The notes: generated by a model not told the origin, from the letters alone. A DNA stretch of 27,053 nt from JANWKA01 sp035533815 (GCA_035533815.1 DATLTB010000067.1:1-27053), one strand, 5' to 3'. Shown: positions 6,571 to 15,370, counted from the first letter of the stretch. Made by a program: numbers and translations.

Positions 6571-7524
6571 TTAGAATGTCAGGCTGGTGGTTATCAGGAA
6601 ATAGCTGAAATTACCCTGACTGGGATCCAGGGCAAAATCGTAATAATACTGGGGTTCCAGGGTAAACTTACCAATGGTATAGTTCAGGTCCAGGGAAGCT
6701 TCTAGGGTCCTTGCCAGAAATTGTGATTGCTGTACGGTATAGGTATTGATAGTGGACGCAGTAATGGGAATGTTCTTTCCTTTTTTAGTGATATGTTTGG
6801 ATCTGCCGGCAAGCCTGGTGCTCCCAAAACTCCGGATATATTTATCTGTTCCGGCGATCAGGTTAATAGCCGGAGTTATGGAAAGATCATCATTGGCAAA
6901 AATCAGGTTGTCAAAATCAAATACATGCTGCAGGGATGCCAGTATCTCAATATCTTCAGCGGGAATGATCTTTTTCTTCATCTGGTATTCTCCATAGGCA
7001 TAGTCCAGGGCTAATCCAGGCTGCAACCACCAGGGATTGACAATGATGTAAGAATAAAATTCACTGTTTAACGGAGAACGTGGGATCGGGGAGACTTTGC
7101 TATAAAGGTACTTTTCAAAACTGATGCCAAATGACAGGTTTTTATCCTGGTCAAAAGTATAGGATGGACTAATATCATATTCGAACCAACCTTTATCTCC
7201 TTCCCCGAACAGGTCATAGGCAGAAATGGCAAGTCCTAACCCGCTTTTATGGGTATAGGAAATTCCTGGCATAAAATATATTTTGTTCACCAGGATATAG
7301 GTATTCTTTGATAATTGATTGTAGGGGTTATTACCAATTGCTGCACTGAACACCAACTGGCTTTTCACCGGTGTAGTGGTATCCATCAGCGCTTCCAGGC
7401 TTCCAATGGTCGTATCCATTTGTCCATATGCAAGATTGGCAGTCAGCAACAGGAAGGATACTAGGCCACTCACCATGCTGAAACAGGTAGTGGTTATGGT
7501 TTTCAAAGGGTAAAAATTAAGCAT
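6571..7524 (-). CDS. Outer-membrane beta-barrel protein, unknown substrate
   Basis: 317 residues with a signal peptide (about 1-34, ending LAYG before Gln). The mature part consists of alternating beta-strand stretches with many aromatic residues and ends in ...LITTSLTF with terminal Phe, as expected for a BAM-assembled barrel of about 12 strands. A basic patch around residues 235-250 (HITKKGKNIP) is probably a surface loop. I do not recognise a named family beyond a generic porin-like barrel of Bacteroidota. It lies downstream of the metallophosphoesterase on the same strand, with a 96-bp gap that contains a possible terminator, so it may have its own promoter. It is convergent with the OprB-like gene. 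Confidence 0.65.
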   Translation of the reverse strand: MLNFYPLKTITTTCFSMVSGLVSFLLLTANLAYGQMDTTIGSLEALMDTTTPVKSQLVFSAAIGNNPYNQLSKNTYILVNKIYFMPGISYTHKSGLGLAISAYDLFGEGDKGWFEYDISPSYTFDQDKNLSFGISFEKYLYSKVSPIPRSPLNSEFYSYIIVNPWWLQPGLALDYAYGEYQMKKKIIPAEDIEILASLQHVFDFDNLIFANDDLSITPAINLIAGTDKYIRSFGSTRLAGRSKHITKKGKNIPITASTINTYTVQQSQFLARTLEASLDLNYTIGKFTLEPQYYYDFALDPSQGNFSYFLITTSLTF

Positions 7525-7577
7525 GGCATACCATGATTTGTTTTCTATAGGATGGTTAAGCGCTGATAACGTTTAAA

Positions 7578-7618
7578 TGAACCCCATTTTAAATGATCAT
7601 CCTGCCTCAGGGGGTTCA
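7578..7618 (-). terminator. Inverted repeat, possible terminator after metallophosphoesterase
   Basis: TGAACCCC (7578-7585) and GGGGTTCA (7611-7618) are perfect 8-base arms around a 25-base loop. Read leftward the second arm is followed by TTTAAACG, a weak T-run. It lies 3-4 bases after the stop of the metallophosphoesterase gene and 54 bases before the start of the next leftward gene, the right place for a terminator or an RNA-level regulatory fold. The long loop and poor T-run keep the call tentative. Confidence 0.4.
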
Positions 7619-7620
7619 AT

Positions 7621-8865
7621 TCACGTTAACTCAATAACCGTGATTTCAGGTAAAACACCCACCCTTCCTGGATAACCGATAAATCCATATCCCCTGTTGA
7701 CATAAAGATATTGTGCCTTTTCCCGGTAAAGATCAGCCCATTCCTTATAGACGTACTGAATGGGGCTCCATCGAAATCCGGGAATATCCACACCAAACTG
7801 CATTCCATGGGTGTGACCCGACAGGGTAAGATCAATATCCGGGTATTCCGGTCTGACCTGTGCGTCCCAGTGGGTGGGGTCATGGGATAACAGGATTTTA
7901 AATGGATAAGCCGCTGTCCCTGCATAGGCTTTTTTCAGGTCTCCATACCGGGTAAAATACTTTTTAGCACTCCAATTTTCCACACCAATGAGGGCGATCC
8001 GGTCACCCCCCCTTTCCAGGATAGTATGGGCATTATTGAGCATGGTCCAGCCCATCTGGGCTTCCAGTTGTTTTAGCTTTTCCAGGTTTTTCGCTTTGTC
8101 TTCTAGACTGGGCCATTGGGTATAATCCCCGTAATCATGATTACCTAATGTGGACCAGACTCCCATCGGAGCCCTGAGCCGGCTGAATACATCCAGGTAA
8201 TGGTCCATTTCAACGGCATGGTTGTTTATCAGGTCTCCGGTAAAGAAAATAATATCTGGTTTTTCATCCATGGCCATGGTCACGCCCCGGTTCACTTTTT
8301 CCTTGTTGTCAAAACTGCCACTGTGGATGTCGGATATCTGGACGATCTTCAATCCCCGAAAACCTGCAGGCAGATGGTCAAAACTTAGCCTGACGCGCCT
8401 GATCCGGTAATTATATTTATTGGAAAAACCATAAATAAGGGTCGCAAACAGGGTCCCTCCCATGAGCAGTCCCAGTTTACTGATAAATCTGGATCGGGAA
8501 ATGGTGGAACTTTTAATGGCTTCCGGCAACTCCCCGGGCATGACTTTTTCAATCACCCATTCGAAAAATCTGCGGATATCATCCAGGATAAGGAAGAAGA
8601 TGGTGATGATCTTGGCCGCATATAAACCTAGCACAATGGTGAACACCACGGAACGTAATGTTTTGGGCCAGCTTGTCGTATTAAGATAAGGATAAAGAAA
8701 AAGAGTCAGCAATCCCAGTACCGTGATCAGCCAATAGGCCAGGTATACCCAGAATTTTGTTCGATGGGAGGAGGAATAAACCACCGCTTTCACTGCCTGG
8801 AATACATACAGGTCAATGAGCAACAGGATGACAATGATTACATAGGAGAATCTGCGGAACCGCAT
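7621..8865 (-). CDS. Membrane-anchored calcineurin-like metallophosphoesterase
   Basis: 414 residues from ATG 8865; the open frame extends upstream to 8997, but that part overlaps the reductase gene and lacks family sequence. The N-terminus carries about four hydrophobic segments (roughly 7-25, 38-60, 70-97 and 128-147). The phosphoesterase domain follows, with the metal-binding motifs SDIH (178-181), GD (210-211), GNHD (241-244), SHDP (about 315) and GHTHG (about 340). This layout matches the YkuE/YaeI type, which are membrane-associated hydrolases; some remove pyrophosphate from lipid A-like precursors, but the substrate here is not visible. It starts 10 bp after the FMN reductase stop, so the two are probably co-transcribed. 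No motif residue is missing. Confidence 0.88.
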   Translation of the reverse strand: MRFRRFSYVIIVILLLIDLYVFQAVKAVVYSSSHRTKFWVYLAYWLITVLGLLTLFLYPYLNTTSWPKTLRSVVFTIVLGLYAAKIITIFFLILDDIRRFFEWVIEKVMPGELPEAIKSSTISRSRFISKLGLLMGGTLFATLIYGFSNKYNYRIRRVRLSFDHLPAGFRGLKIVQISDIHSGSFDNKEKVNRGVTMAMDEKPDIIFFTGDLINNHAVEMDHYLDVFSRLRAPMGVWSTLGNHDYGDYTQWPSLEDKAKNLEKLKQLEAQMGWTMLNNAHTILERGGDRIALIGVENWSAKKYFTRYGDLKKAYAGTAAYPFKILLSHDPTHWDAQVRPEYPDIDLTLSGHTHGMQFGVDIPGFRWSPIQYVYKEWADLYREKAQYLYVNRGYGFIGYPGRVGVLPEITVIELT

Positions 8866-8875
8866 GAGTGAAACT

Positions 8876-9421
8876 TTACTGTTGTTGGTGAGTGCCCTGC
8901 AAGTGGTAACGGTCTGGCTCACAGAATTCGAGGAATTCAGTGATTTGTTGCCTGATTGCCCGAATAGTTGTCTGATCAATAAATTGACCTGATTCATCCA
9001 TAACTGACCGGATAATGGAGATCGGGAGCTTGTTGGGATGTACGGTGACCTTTAGGTAATGAAGGATCCCCGTAAAATGATCCATGCCCCTTAAGTTGCC
9101 TCCCCTGCCATCGGCTAAACCGGTCAGTAAGGCTTTCTTGTTCCACCAGCATTCCCGGTATCGGCTCATATCTATCATGGTTTTTATGGCTCCTGAAAAA
9201 CTGCCGTTATATTCCGGAAGGATGAATATAAAACATTGTGCAGTGATCAGCTGGGTATTCTCCATTTCTTCAAAGGCAGCCGTACGCTGATTGAGATCAA
9301 CGCCCTCCAGGGAAAGAAGGGAAGCTTCACTGCCCAGCTCCCGGATATATTGACGGTACATGCTGGCCACCTTGAGGGTATTGCTATCTTTTCTGTTCGT
9401 CCCTGAAATGATCGTGATCAT
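8876..9421 (-). CDS. NADPH-dependent FMN reductase family protein
   Basis: 181 residues, flavodoxin-like fold. The FMN-phosphate loop SGTNRKDSNT (6-15) and the flavin-contacting PEYNGSFSGAIKTMID (69-84) are clear, followed by a Gly-rich segment LADGRGGNLRG. Such proteins reduce FMN, quinones or azo compounds with NAD(P)H in the cytoplasm; the physiological electron acceptor cannot be told. It is the first gene of a leftward unit with the metallophosphoesterase 10 bp behind it. The region upstream (9422-9674) is shared with the divergent UPF0173 gene. Confidence 0.85.
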   Translation of the reverse strand: MITIISGTNRKDSNTLKVASMYRQYIRELGSEASLLSLEGVDLNQRTAAFEEMENTQLITAQCFIFILPEYNGSFSGAIKTMIDMSRYRECWWNKKALLTGLADGRGGNLRGMDHFTGILHYLKVTVHPNKLPISIIRSVMDESGQFIDQTTIRAIRQQITEFLEFCEPDRYHLQGTHQQQ

Positions 9422-9612
9422 GGGTTTGGTTCACCCGAATTCAGCTAGCGGGCTTCTGTCCGGTACAAAGATAGGGGGAAATGGTTTGTTTGGACCGGCC
9501 AGCCCTTACCTTGCATTGCGTGGCTTCCCAAATCCGCTGAAAGTGACTATTCACCAGTGTTCTGCGGTATAAAATATGGATAACTTCTTCTCGGATTTTA
9601 GGTGAATCATTG

Positions 9613-9620
9613 TATTTTTG
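9613..9620 (+). promoter_or_regulatory. Candidate Bacteroidota -7 element (TAnnTTTG)
   Basis: TATTTTTG at 9613-9620 matches the -7 consensus TAnnTTTG of Bacteroidota sigma-A promoters and lies 54 bases ahead of the UPF0173 gene on the same strand. The -33 TTTG is not evident at the usual spacing (TTTT at about 9597-9600 is the nearest), so the site is only plausible. Confidence 0.4.
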
Positions 9621-9674
9621 CCTTAGTCTGTGGATTAGGACCCTATTTTTTAACCCATTAAATGTATAAACCCG

Positions 9675-10355
9675 GTGAAACTGACTTATTACGGCCAATC
9701 CTGCTTTTCTGTGGTGATCATGGGGAAGCATATCCTTTTTGACCCTTTCATCACCGGCAATGAACTGGCTAAGCACATTGATGTAGATCAGATACCTGCG
9801 GATTATATTCTCATTTCCCATGGTCACGGGGACCATATTGCAGATACAGAGTCCATCGCCAAACGGACAAAGGCCACCTGTGTCTCTAATTTCGAGATTA
9901 TTAACTGGCTGGCTTCCAAGGGGTGCCTGAACGGACATCCAATGAATCATGGAGGGAGCTGGTCTTTTGATTTTGGAAGGGTAAAACTGGTTAATGCCAT
10001 TCATTCCAGCGTTTTGCCGGACGGAACAGGGGGAGGAAACCCGGGAGGGTTTGTCATCACTTCCGCAGAAGGCAATTTTTATTTTGCAGGGGATACGGCG
10101 CTGACCATGGATATGCAACTGATTCCGAAATTTGCCCGCCTGGATTTTGCGGTATTACCTATCGGAGACAATTTTACCATGGGTTATCAGGATGCCTTGA
10201 TGGCAGCGGAAATGGTTGGGTGTAAAAAAATAGTTGGCGTGCATTATGATACATTTGGTTATATCCGGATTGATCATCAGGCTGCCCTGGCCTGTTTTGG
10301 GGGTGCCGGCTACAACCTGCTGCTTCCGGGAATAGGGGAAACCATTGAAGTATAG
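9675..10355 (+). CDS. Metal-dependent hydrolase, UPF0173 / MBL fold
   Basis: 226 residues, the usual length of the UPF0173 family. The metallo-beta-lactamase motif SHGHGDH (48-54) supplies His49, His51, Asp53 and His54. Later ligands are in 'AIHSS' and 'FAGDTALT', and the final His in 'GVHYDTF'. The start is GTG at 9675; an ATG at 9662 is out of frame. These cytoplasmic proteins are thought to be metal-dependent hydrolases, but no physiological substrate is established. It precedes parA by 32 bp on the same strand and may belong to the same transcript, although no functional link is known. Confidence 0.88.
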   Translation: MKLTYYGQSCFSVVIMGKHILFDPFITGNELAKHIDVDQIPADYILISHGHGDHIADTESIAKRTKATCVSNFEIINWLASKGCLNGHPMNHGGSWSFDFGRVKLVNAIHSSVLPDGTGGGNPGGFVITSAEGNFYFAGDTALTMDMQLIPKFARLDFAVLPIGDNFTMGYQDALMAAEMVGCKKIVGVHYDTFGYIRIDHQAALACFGGAGYNLLLPGIGETIEV

Positions 10356-10387
10356 AGGAAATTTCCAGAAGGGGTTAAATATCAGGA

Positions 10388-11209
10388 ATGGCCAGGATCA
10401 TCGCGATAGCTAATCAGAAAGGTGGGGTGGGAAAGACTACGACAGCTATTAACCTGGCTGCCAGTTTTGCCGTCCTGGAATACCGGACCCTGCTGGTGGA
10501 TGCTGACCCCCAGGCTAACAGCACTACAGGCTTGGGATTTGATCTGCGTAATATCCGCCAAAGCCTTTATGACTGCATGGTCAATGATGTCCGCTCGGTG
10601 GATATTCCCCTGAAATCGGAGATCAATTTTCTACAGGTCCTTCCCTCCCATATTGATCTGGTCGGGGCTGAGCTGGAACTGATCAATCGCCCGAACCGCG
10701 AAAAGGTGCTCCGTTCTGTAATTGAACCCCTGAGGGACCAATATGATTTTATTGTTCTGGACTGTTCCCCTTCCCTGGGACTGATCACCGTGAATGCCCT
10801 GACTGCGGCCGATTCGGTAATCGTACCTGTACAGTGTGAGTTTTTTGCCCTGGAAGGCCTGGGTAAGCTGCTAAATACCATCAAGATTGTCCAAAGCCGG
10901 CTAAATACGGAACTGGAGATTGAGGGTATCCTGATGACCATGTATGACGGAAGGCTGAGGTTATCCAACCAGGTGGTTGATGAAGTGAAAAAGCATTTTG
11001 AGGATATGGTTTTCAATACGATCATTCACCGCAATACCCGGCTGGGTGAGGCGCCAAGCTTCGGAAAACCGGTGATCCTTTACGATCCGGACAGCACCGG
11101 TGCGGTGAATTATCTAAACCTGGCTAAGGAAATCCTGCAGAAGCATGATGCGACCAGGATCAAACTGAAAGATAAAATATTAGCCCTGAATGATGAGCAA
11201 TCCCCATAA
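10388..11209 (+). CDS. parA: Chromosome partitioning ATPase ParA (Soj)
   Basis: 273 residues. Deviant Walker A KGGVGKTT (11-18) with the signature Lys, Walker A' VDADPQAN (37-44), and a Walker B region DFIVLDCSPSLG (about 118-129) define a ParA/MinD-type P-loop ATPase. It binds DNA when ATP-loaded and moves ParB-parS complexes during chromosome segregation. It overlaps parB by 20 bp (ParB ATG at 11190), which implies translational coupling. The cluster with parB, a DUF5683 gene and dapB is typical for Bacteroidota chromosomes, so this is the chromosomal rather than a plasmid copy. Confidence 0.95.
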   Translation: MARIIAIANQKGGVGKTTTAINLAASFAVLEYRTLLVDADPQANSTTGLGFDLRNIRQSLYDCMVNDVRSVDIPLKSEINFLQVLPSHIDLVGAELELINRPNREKVLRSVIEPLRDQYDFIVLDCSPSLGLITVNALTAADSVIVPVQCEFFALEGLGKLLNTIKIVQSRLNTELEIEGILMTMYDGRLRLSNQVVDEVKKHFEDMVFNTIIHRNTRLGEAPSFGKPVILYDPDSTGAVNYLNLAKEILQKHDATRIKLKDKILALNDEQSP

Positions 11210-12092
11210 AAAGGAAGCATTGGGTAAAGGTATCCGGTCCCTGCTGCAGCATATTGATGAGGACCTGAATATAACCAGTCATGCCTTGAGTGAAAGAATG
11301 GCAGGACCTGCCATCAATGCGGAAAGAATATCTCTGGACCAGATCGAAGCCAATCCCATGCAACCCCGCAGGGATTTTGATCCCGAGTCCCTGCAGGAGC
11401 TCAGTGAATCCATCCGGGTAAATGACCTGATCCAACCTATTACAGTCATGCAAACCAGTGCGGGGAAATACCGGCTGATCTCCGGAGAGCGCCGGTTCAG
11501 GGCTGCAAGGATGGCTGGGATCAAGGATTTACCGGCGTATATCAGGCAAGGGAATGATGAACAACTGCTGGTCTGGGCCCTTCTGGAAAACCTCCAACGG
11601 GAGGATCTGAATGCCATAGAAATAGCCCTGGGGTTCCAGCGGCTGATGGAAGAAGGGCAGTTTACCCAGATCCAGGTGGCAGAACGGTTGAAGAAAGACC
11701 GGTCTACGGTCACCAATTACCTGCGGTTGCTCAAACTCCCTCCGGATATCCAGCTTGCCCTGAGGAGCGGGCTGATCAGCATGGGACATGCCCGGGTCCT
11801 GGCTGGTATAGAGTTCCCCGACAGACAACTGCTGATTTTCCGGGAAATCAGGCAAAGGCAATTATCTGTGCGCCAGACCGAAGAGCTGGTGTCCCGGTCA
11901 ATTAAAACTTCGGGTAAACCCATGCGCAAGTCTGGCATTTCACCCATGTACAGGCAGATAGAGGATAAGCTGGCCTCTCATTTTTCCACCCGGGTGCAGC
12001 TTAGCCGCAAAAGCACGGGCAAAGGCCATATCCTCATCTCTTTTTTCTCCGATGAGGATTTTGACAGGATATATGCGTTAATTGCTCCCTGA
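11190..12092 (+). CDS. parB: ParB/Spo0J chromosome partitioning protein
   Basis: 300 residues. The N-terminal ParB/Srx nucleotide-binding domain shows QPRRDF (58-63), GERRFRAAR (99-107, the CTP-binding and clamp-closing box) and ENLQREDL (133-140). A helix-turn-helix follows at about 155-185 (VAERLKKDRSTVTNYLRLL), then a linker and a basic, beta-rich C-terminal dimerisation region. ParB loads at parS, spreads as a CTP-dependent clamp and is moved by ParA. The start may be ATG 11190 or the adjacent ATG 11193. The 3' end overlaps the next gene by 11 bp. I saw no CACGTG-centred parS-like palindrome inside the parAB region. Confidence 0.95.
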   Translation: MMSNPHKKEALGKGIRSLLQHIDEDLNITSHALSERMAGPAINAERISLDQIEANPMQPRRDFDPESLQELSESIRVNDLIQPITVMQTSAGKYRLISGERRFRAARMAGIKDLPAYIRQGNDEQLLVWALLENLQREDLNAIEIALGFQRLMEEGQFTQIQVAERLKKDRSTVTNYLRLLKLPPDIQLALRSGLISMGHARVLAGIEFPDRQLLIFREIRQRQLSVRQTEELVSRSIKTSGKPMRKSGISPMYRQIEDKLASHFSTRVQLSRKSTGKGHILISFFSDEDFDRIYALIAP

Positions 12093-12810
12093 AGTGAAGG
12101 TATTTAGTACATCTTTGGCTGTTACCGGCTGGCATTCCGCCATTGCCGGAATGCTGATCCTGATCGGATCAATACAGGCAGTCTTTGCCCAGGATACCCT
12201 GCTGAACAATCAAACAGATTCCGTCCATTCCGGGGTTTCTCCCGCAGGGAATATTTCACCGGAAAAACCGGTATCCGCCCACTACCCTCCCAGGGCCAGT
12301 TTTGCGCATCCCGACAGCTTGTCCAATATTCATGACCCGCAAAAGGCAGCACTCTTTTCGGCCGTACTGCCGGGCCTGGGCCAGGCTTATAACCACAAGT
12401 ACTGGAAAATACCTGTTGCCTATGCCGGACTGGCCACGGCTACCGGTTTCTTTGTGTTTAACTATAAGCAATACCTGATCTACCGGGATGCTTACCGGTT
12501 AAGCTATTCCGGACAATTGAGCAGTGATCCCGCCATTAACAATGCATTGTCTTTATATAGTCAGTCCGACCTTAAAATTATCCGGGATGGGTACCGGCAA
12601 TACGTGGATTATTCCGCGCTGGCCTTTATCGGTGTATATTTTATCAATATACTGGATGCCATTGTAGATGCCCATATGTATTATTTTAATGTGTCCGATG
12701 ATATTTCCGTTCACCTGTTGCCTTCAATCCAGGGGAATTGCGCCGGACTCGGACTGGTCATCGGGCTAGCTGGGCCATCCAGGTATCCCTTTCATTCACA
12801 CCCATATTAG
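12082..12810 (+). CDS. DUF5683 domain-containing envelope protein
   Basis: 242 residues from TTG 12082 (alternative GTG at 12094 in frame). A signal peptide or N-terminal anchor is seen at about residues 15-36 (AIAGMLILIGSIQAVFAQ). A low-complexity Ser/Pro-rich linker follows, then the DUF5683 core with 'DPQKAALFSAVLPGLGQAYN', 'KYWKIPVAYAGLATATGFF' and 'YIYRDAYR'-like sequence. A second hydrophobic pair includes 'FIGVYFINILDAIVDAHMYY'. The function is unknown in the family. It sits between parB (11-bp overlap) and dapB (4-bp gap), an order conserved in the phylum, which suggests co-expression rather than a shared pathway. The TTG start rests on the overlap and the position of the signal peptide. 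Confidence 0.8.
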   Translation: MLPEVKVFSTSLAVTGWHSAIAGMLILIGSIQAVFAQDTLLNNQTDSVHSGVSPAGNISPEKPVSAHYPPRASFAHPDSLSNIHDPQKAALFSAVLPGLGQAYNHKYWKIPVAYAGLATATGFFVFNYKQYLIYRDAYRLSYSGQLSSDPAINNALSLYSQSDLKIIRDGYRQYVDYSALAFIGVYFINILDAIVDAHMYYFNVSDDISVHLLPSIQGNCAGLGLVIGLAGPSRYPFHSHPY

Positions 12811-12814
12811 CCCC

Positions 12815-13537
12815 ATGAAACTCGCAATTATCGGATATGGAAAAATGGGCCGGGCCATTGAATCAGTGGCCCTCCAAAGGGGCCACCAGATTGTCCTGAC
12901 CATTCATTCACGCAATGGTTCCGAGATGGATGGACCTCAACTCCGGAATGCCGATGTGGCCATTGAGGTGAGTACCCCGCAGTCCGCGGCGGATAATATC
13001 CTCAAATGCTTTGAAGCCGGATTGCCCGTGGTTTGCGGAACCACGGGCTGGCTGGACAGGCTGGCTGAGATACACATGGCATGTCTGCGCCGGGGATCTG
13101 CCTTTTTATATGCCAGCAATTTCAGCATTGGGGTGAATATATTATTCGGAATCAACCGTCAGCTTGCTGCCTGCATGGCAGGCCAGCAGCAGTATAGGGT
13201 TCGGGTGGAGGAAACCCACCATATGCAGAAAAAGGATGCTCCGAGCGGTACAGCAATCACCCTGGCTGATCAGGTCCTTTCCGAGGTACCCAGGCTGGGT
13301 CAATGGGTTAACCACGAGAGTGACGATGCCGCAACGATTTCCATACTTTCCCACCGGTTGGACCAGGAGCCCGGCACTCACCGGGTGATCTGGAGCAGTT
13401 TAACCGATGACCTGGAGATCAGCCATACCGCCCATTCCAGGAATGGATTTGCAGAAGGTGCCATAGAGGCCGCAGGCTGGATAGCCGGGAAGACAGGTAT
13501 TTTCTCCATGGAAGATGTATTGTCCGCTAAGCACTGA
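12815..13537 (+). CDS. dapB: 4-hydroxy-tetrahydrodipicolinate reductase DapB
   Basis: 240 residues, normal for DapB of Bacteroidota. The Rossmann motif GYGKMG (7-12) binds NAD(P)H. The substrate-binding and catalytic signature EETHHMQKKDAPSGTA (132-147) is complete, with the His pair 135/136 and Lys 139/140. The segment YASNFSIGVN (99-108) is also characteristic. The enzyme reduces the dipicolinate intermediate on the way to meso-diaminopimelate and lysine, needed for peptidoglycan. It is the last gene of the parA-parB-DUF5683-dapB unit and converges on the threonine dehydrogenase gene with a 3-bp gap. The signal peptidase gene lepB that often follows dapB in this phylum is absent here. Confidence 0.95.
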   Translation: MKLAIIGYGKMGRAIESVALQRGHQIVLTIHSRNGSEMDGPQLRNADVAIEVSTPQSAADNILKCFEAGLPVVCGTTGWLDRLAEIHMACLRRGSAFLYASNFSIGVNILFGINRQLAACMAGQQQYRVRVEETHHMQKKDAPSGTAITLADQVLSEVPRLGQWVNHESDDAATISILSHRLDQEPGTHRVIWSSLTDDLEISHTAHSRNGFAEGAIEAAGWIAGKTGIFSMEDVLSAKH

Positions 13538-13540
13538 CCC

Positions 13541-14491
13541 TCAGTTTCCAAGATTGGCCAGCATATCGGTTACCAGGGCGGAAAGATCATACCGTGGTTT
13601 CCAGCCCCAGTCCTTTCTGGCTTGCAGGTCATCAATGCTCCGGGGCCAGCTGTCCGCAATCTGCTGGCGGTAATCCGAAGAATAATGTATCCTGAATCCA
13701 GGTATATGTTTGCTGATCTCCCCGGCAATCTCCGCAGGGGAAAAGCTCATCGCTGACAGATTGTAGGATGACCGGACCGTTATCCTGGCCGGGTCGGACT
13801 GCATGAGTTCAATCGTGGCCCGGATGGCATCGGGCATATACATCATGGGCAGGTAGGTATCCGCAGATAGAAAACTGGTATAGCTTCCCTGATCAAGGGC
13901 TGAGCGGAAAATCTCCACTGCATAATCTGTCGTGCCTCCGCCGGGTTCCGATTTATAGCTGATCAATCCGGGATACCGAAGGCTTCGCACATCCACTGCA
14001 AACCGTTTATGGTAATATTCACACCATCTTTCCCCAGCAAATTTGGAAATGCCGTATACCGTTGTAGGTTCAATGGTGGTATGCTGCGGGGTTGATTCCC
14101 GGGGAGAACCTGGCCCAAATACGGCAATTGAGCTGGGCCAGTACACCCGGTTCAGCCCTTCTTCCTTGGCAATCTCCAGTACATGGAGCAAACTTTGCAT
14201 ATTGATATGCCAGGCAAGGGAAGGATTTTTTTCTCCGGTGGCACTGAGGATGGCCGCCAGCAGGTATACCTGCGTAATGTTATGCCGGATCACCAGGACA
14301 TGCAACATTTCCTTGTTCATCACATCCAGGGTCACATAGGGCCCAGTACCTTTTAGCAACGCATGCTCATCGCGCAGGTCGGAAGCCACGACATTGATTT
14401 CCCCATAAATTTGCCGGAGCGCCAGGGTAAGTTCGACACCAATCTGCCCGCAGGCACCGATAACAAGAATCCTTTCTTTTGCAGGGTTCAT
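13541..14491 (-). CDS. SDR-type L-threonine 3-dehydrogenase / NAD-dependent epimerase
   Basis: 316 residues from ATG 14491. The frame is open further upstream to 14581, but that part overlaps the divergent kdsA and precedes the Rossmann fold. NAD-binding GACGQIG is at 12-18, and the catalytic set is Ser at 'WPSSIAVFG' (about 120) plus YGISK (Tyr146, Lys150). The length, 'RYPGLISYKSEPGGGTTDYA' and 'YLPMMYMPDAIRATIEL' fit the short-chain-dehydrogenase class of L-threonine 3-dehydrogenase, which makes 2-amino-3-ketobutyrate for glycine/acetyl-CoA formation. A different sugar-nucleotide epimerase activity is less likely but not excluded. The 48-bp gap to kdsA must hold both divergent promoters. 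Confidence 0.85.
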   Translation of the reverse strand: MNPAKERILVIGACGQIGVELTLALRQIYGEINVVASDLRDEHALLKGTGPYVTLDVMNKEMLHVLVIRHNITQVYLLAAILSATGEKNPSLAWHINMQSLLHVLEIAKEEGLNRVYWPSSIAVFGPGSPRESTPQHTTIEPTTVYGISKFAGERWCEYYHKRFAVDVRSLRYPGLISYKSEPGGGTTDYAVEIFRSALDQGSYTSFLSADTYLPMMYMPDAIRATIELMQSDPARITVRSSYNLSAMSFSPAEIAGEISKHIPGFRIHYSSDYRQQIADSWPRSIDDLQARKDWGWKPRYDLSALVTDMLANLGN

Positions 14492-14539
14492 AGGAACAGG
14501 GACTTCAGGCAAATATACCCGGAATTGGTAACTTAGCAT

Positions 14540-15370
14540 ATGGACCTGATTAAGGACTTGTTTACCGGGAAAAAAGGGCATTCCAATTTTTTTCTCATCG
14601 CCGGCCCCTGTGTGATTGAAGAGGAACAGTTGCTGATGGACATTGCAGCGCGTGTCGGAGAGATTTGCAACCGCTATCAGGTACCCTTTATTTTCAAAGC
14701 ATCATACCGCAAAGGCAACCGGACCCGGGTAGATTCCTTCACAGGTATCGGAGACATTGCTGGACTTGAACTGCTGAAGAAAATCGGACATACTTTCTCC
14801 ATACCGGTTACCACAGATATCCATAGTGCCCAGGAAGCGGCCATTGCTGCACCTTATGCAGACATTCTGCAGATCCCAGCCTTCTTATGCAGGCAGACGG
14901 ATATCCTTATGGCCGCAGCCAGGACCGGCCGTGCGGTCAATGTCAAAAAAGGGCAGTTTGTGAGCGGCCAGGCCATGGGGTTTGCCGTTCAGAAGATCCG
15001 CAATGAAGGGAATGAACTGATCCTGCTCACTGAACGGGGCACCACTTTCGGTTATCAGGACCTGGTGGTGGACTTCCGCAATATTCCCTGGATGCAGGAA
15101 CACGGGGTACCCGTGGTAGTGGATTGCACCCATAGCCTGCAGCAACCCAACCAGCAAAGCGGCATCACGGGCGGAAACCCTACCCTGATCGGAACAATTG
15201 CCCGGGCAGCCATTGCCGCCGGGGCGGATGGTTTATTCATTGAAACCCATCCCGAACCGTCAATGTCCAGATCTGACGGGGCGAACATGCTCCGGCTCGA
15301 TAGGTTGGAAGAACTGGTGAAGGAACTGGTGAAAATCAGTAAAGCGGTAACTAAGGATATTCCCATATGA
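14540..15370 (+). CDS. kdsA: 3-deoxy-8-phosphooctulonate synthase KdsA
   Basis: 276 residues. It condenses phosphoenolpyruvate with arabinose-5-phosphate to Kdo-8-phosphate, the first committed step of Kdo for lipopolysaccharide. Landmarks are AGPCVIE (21-27), FKASYRKGNRTR, DIHSAQEAA, QIPAFLCRQTDIL, NVKKGQF and the C-terminal ETHPEPSMSRSDGANML. Cys24, the His in 'DCTHS' and the Glu and Asp in the final motif are the four ligands of the metal-dependent class; the metal-independent E. coli type has Asn in place of Cys. It overlaps the next gene by 4 bp (ATGA), so the two are coupled. Confidence 0.95.
   Translation: MDLIKDLFTGKKGHSNFFLIAGPCVIEEEQLLMDIAARVGEICNRYQVPFIFKASYRKGNRTRVDSFTGIGDIAGLELLKKIGHTFSIPVTTDIHSAQEAAIAAPYADILQIPAFLCRQTDILMAAARTGRAVNVKKGQFVSGQAMGFAVQKIRNEGNELILLTERGTTFGYQDLVVDFRNIPWMQEHGVPVVVDCTHSLQQPNQQSGITGGNPTLIGTIARAAIAAGADGLFIETHPEPSMSRSDGANMLRLDRLEELVKELVKISKAVTKDIPI

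Noticed and set aside
9441..10118. 225-codon minus-strand frame opposite the UPF0173 gene
   Set aside because: Antisense shadow of a clear metallo-hydrolase gene; no family pattern.
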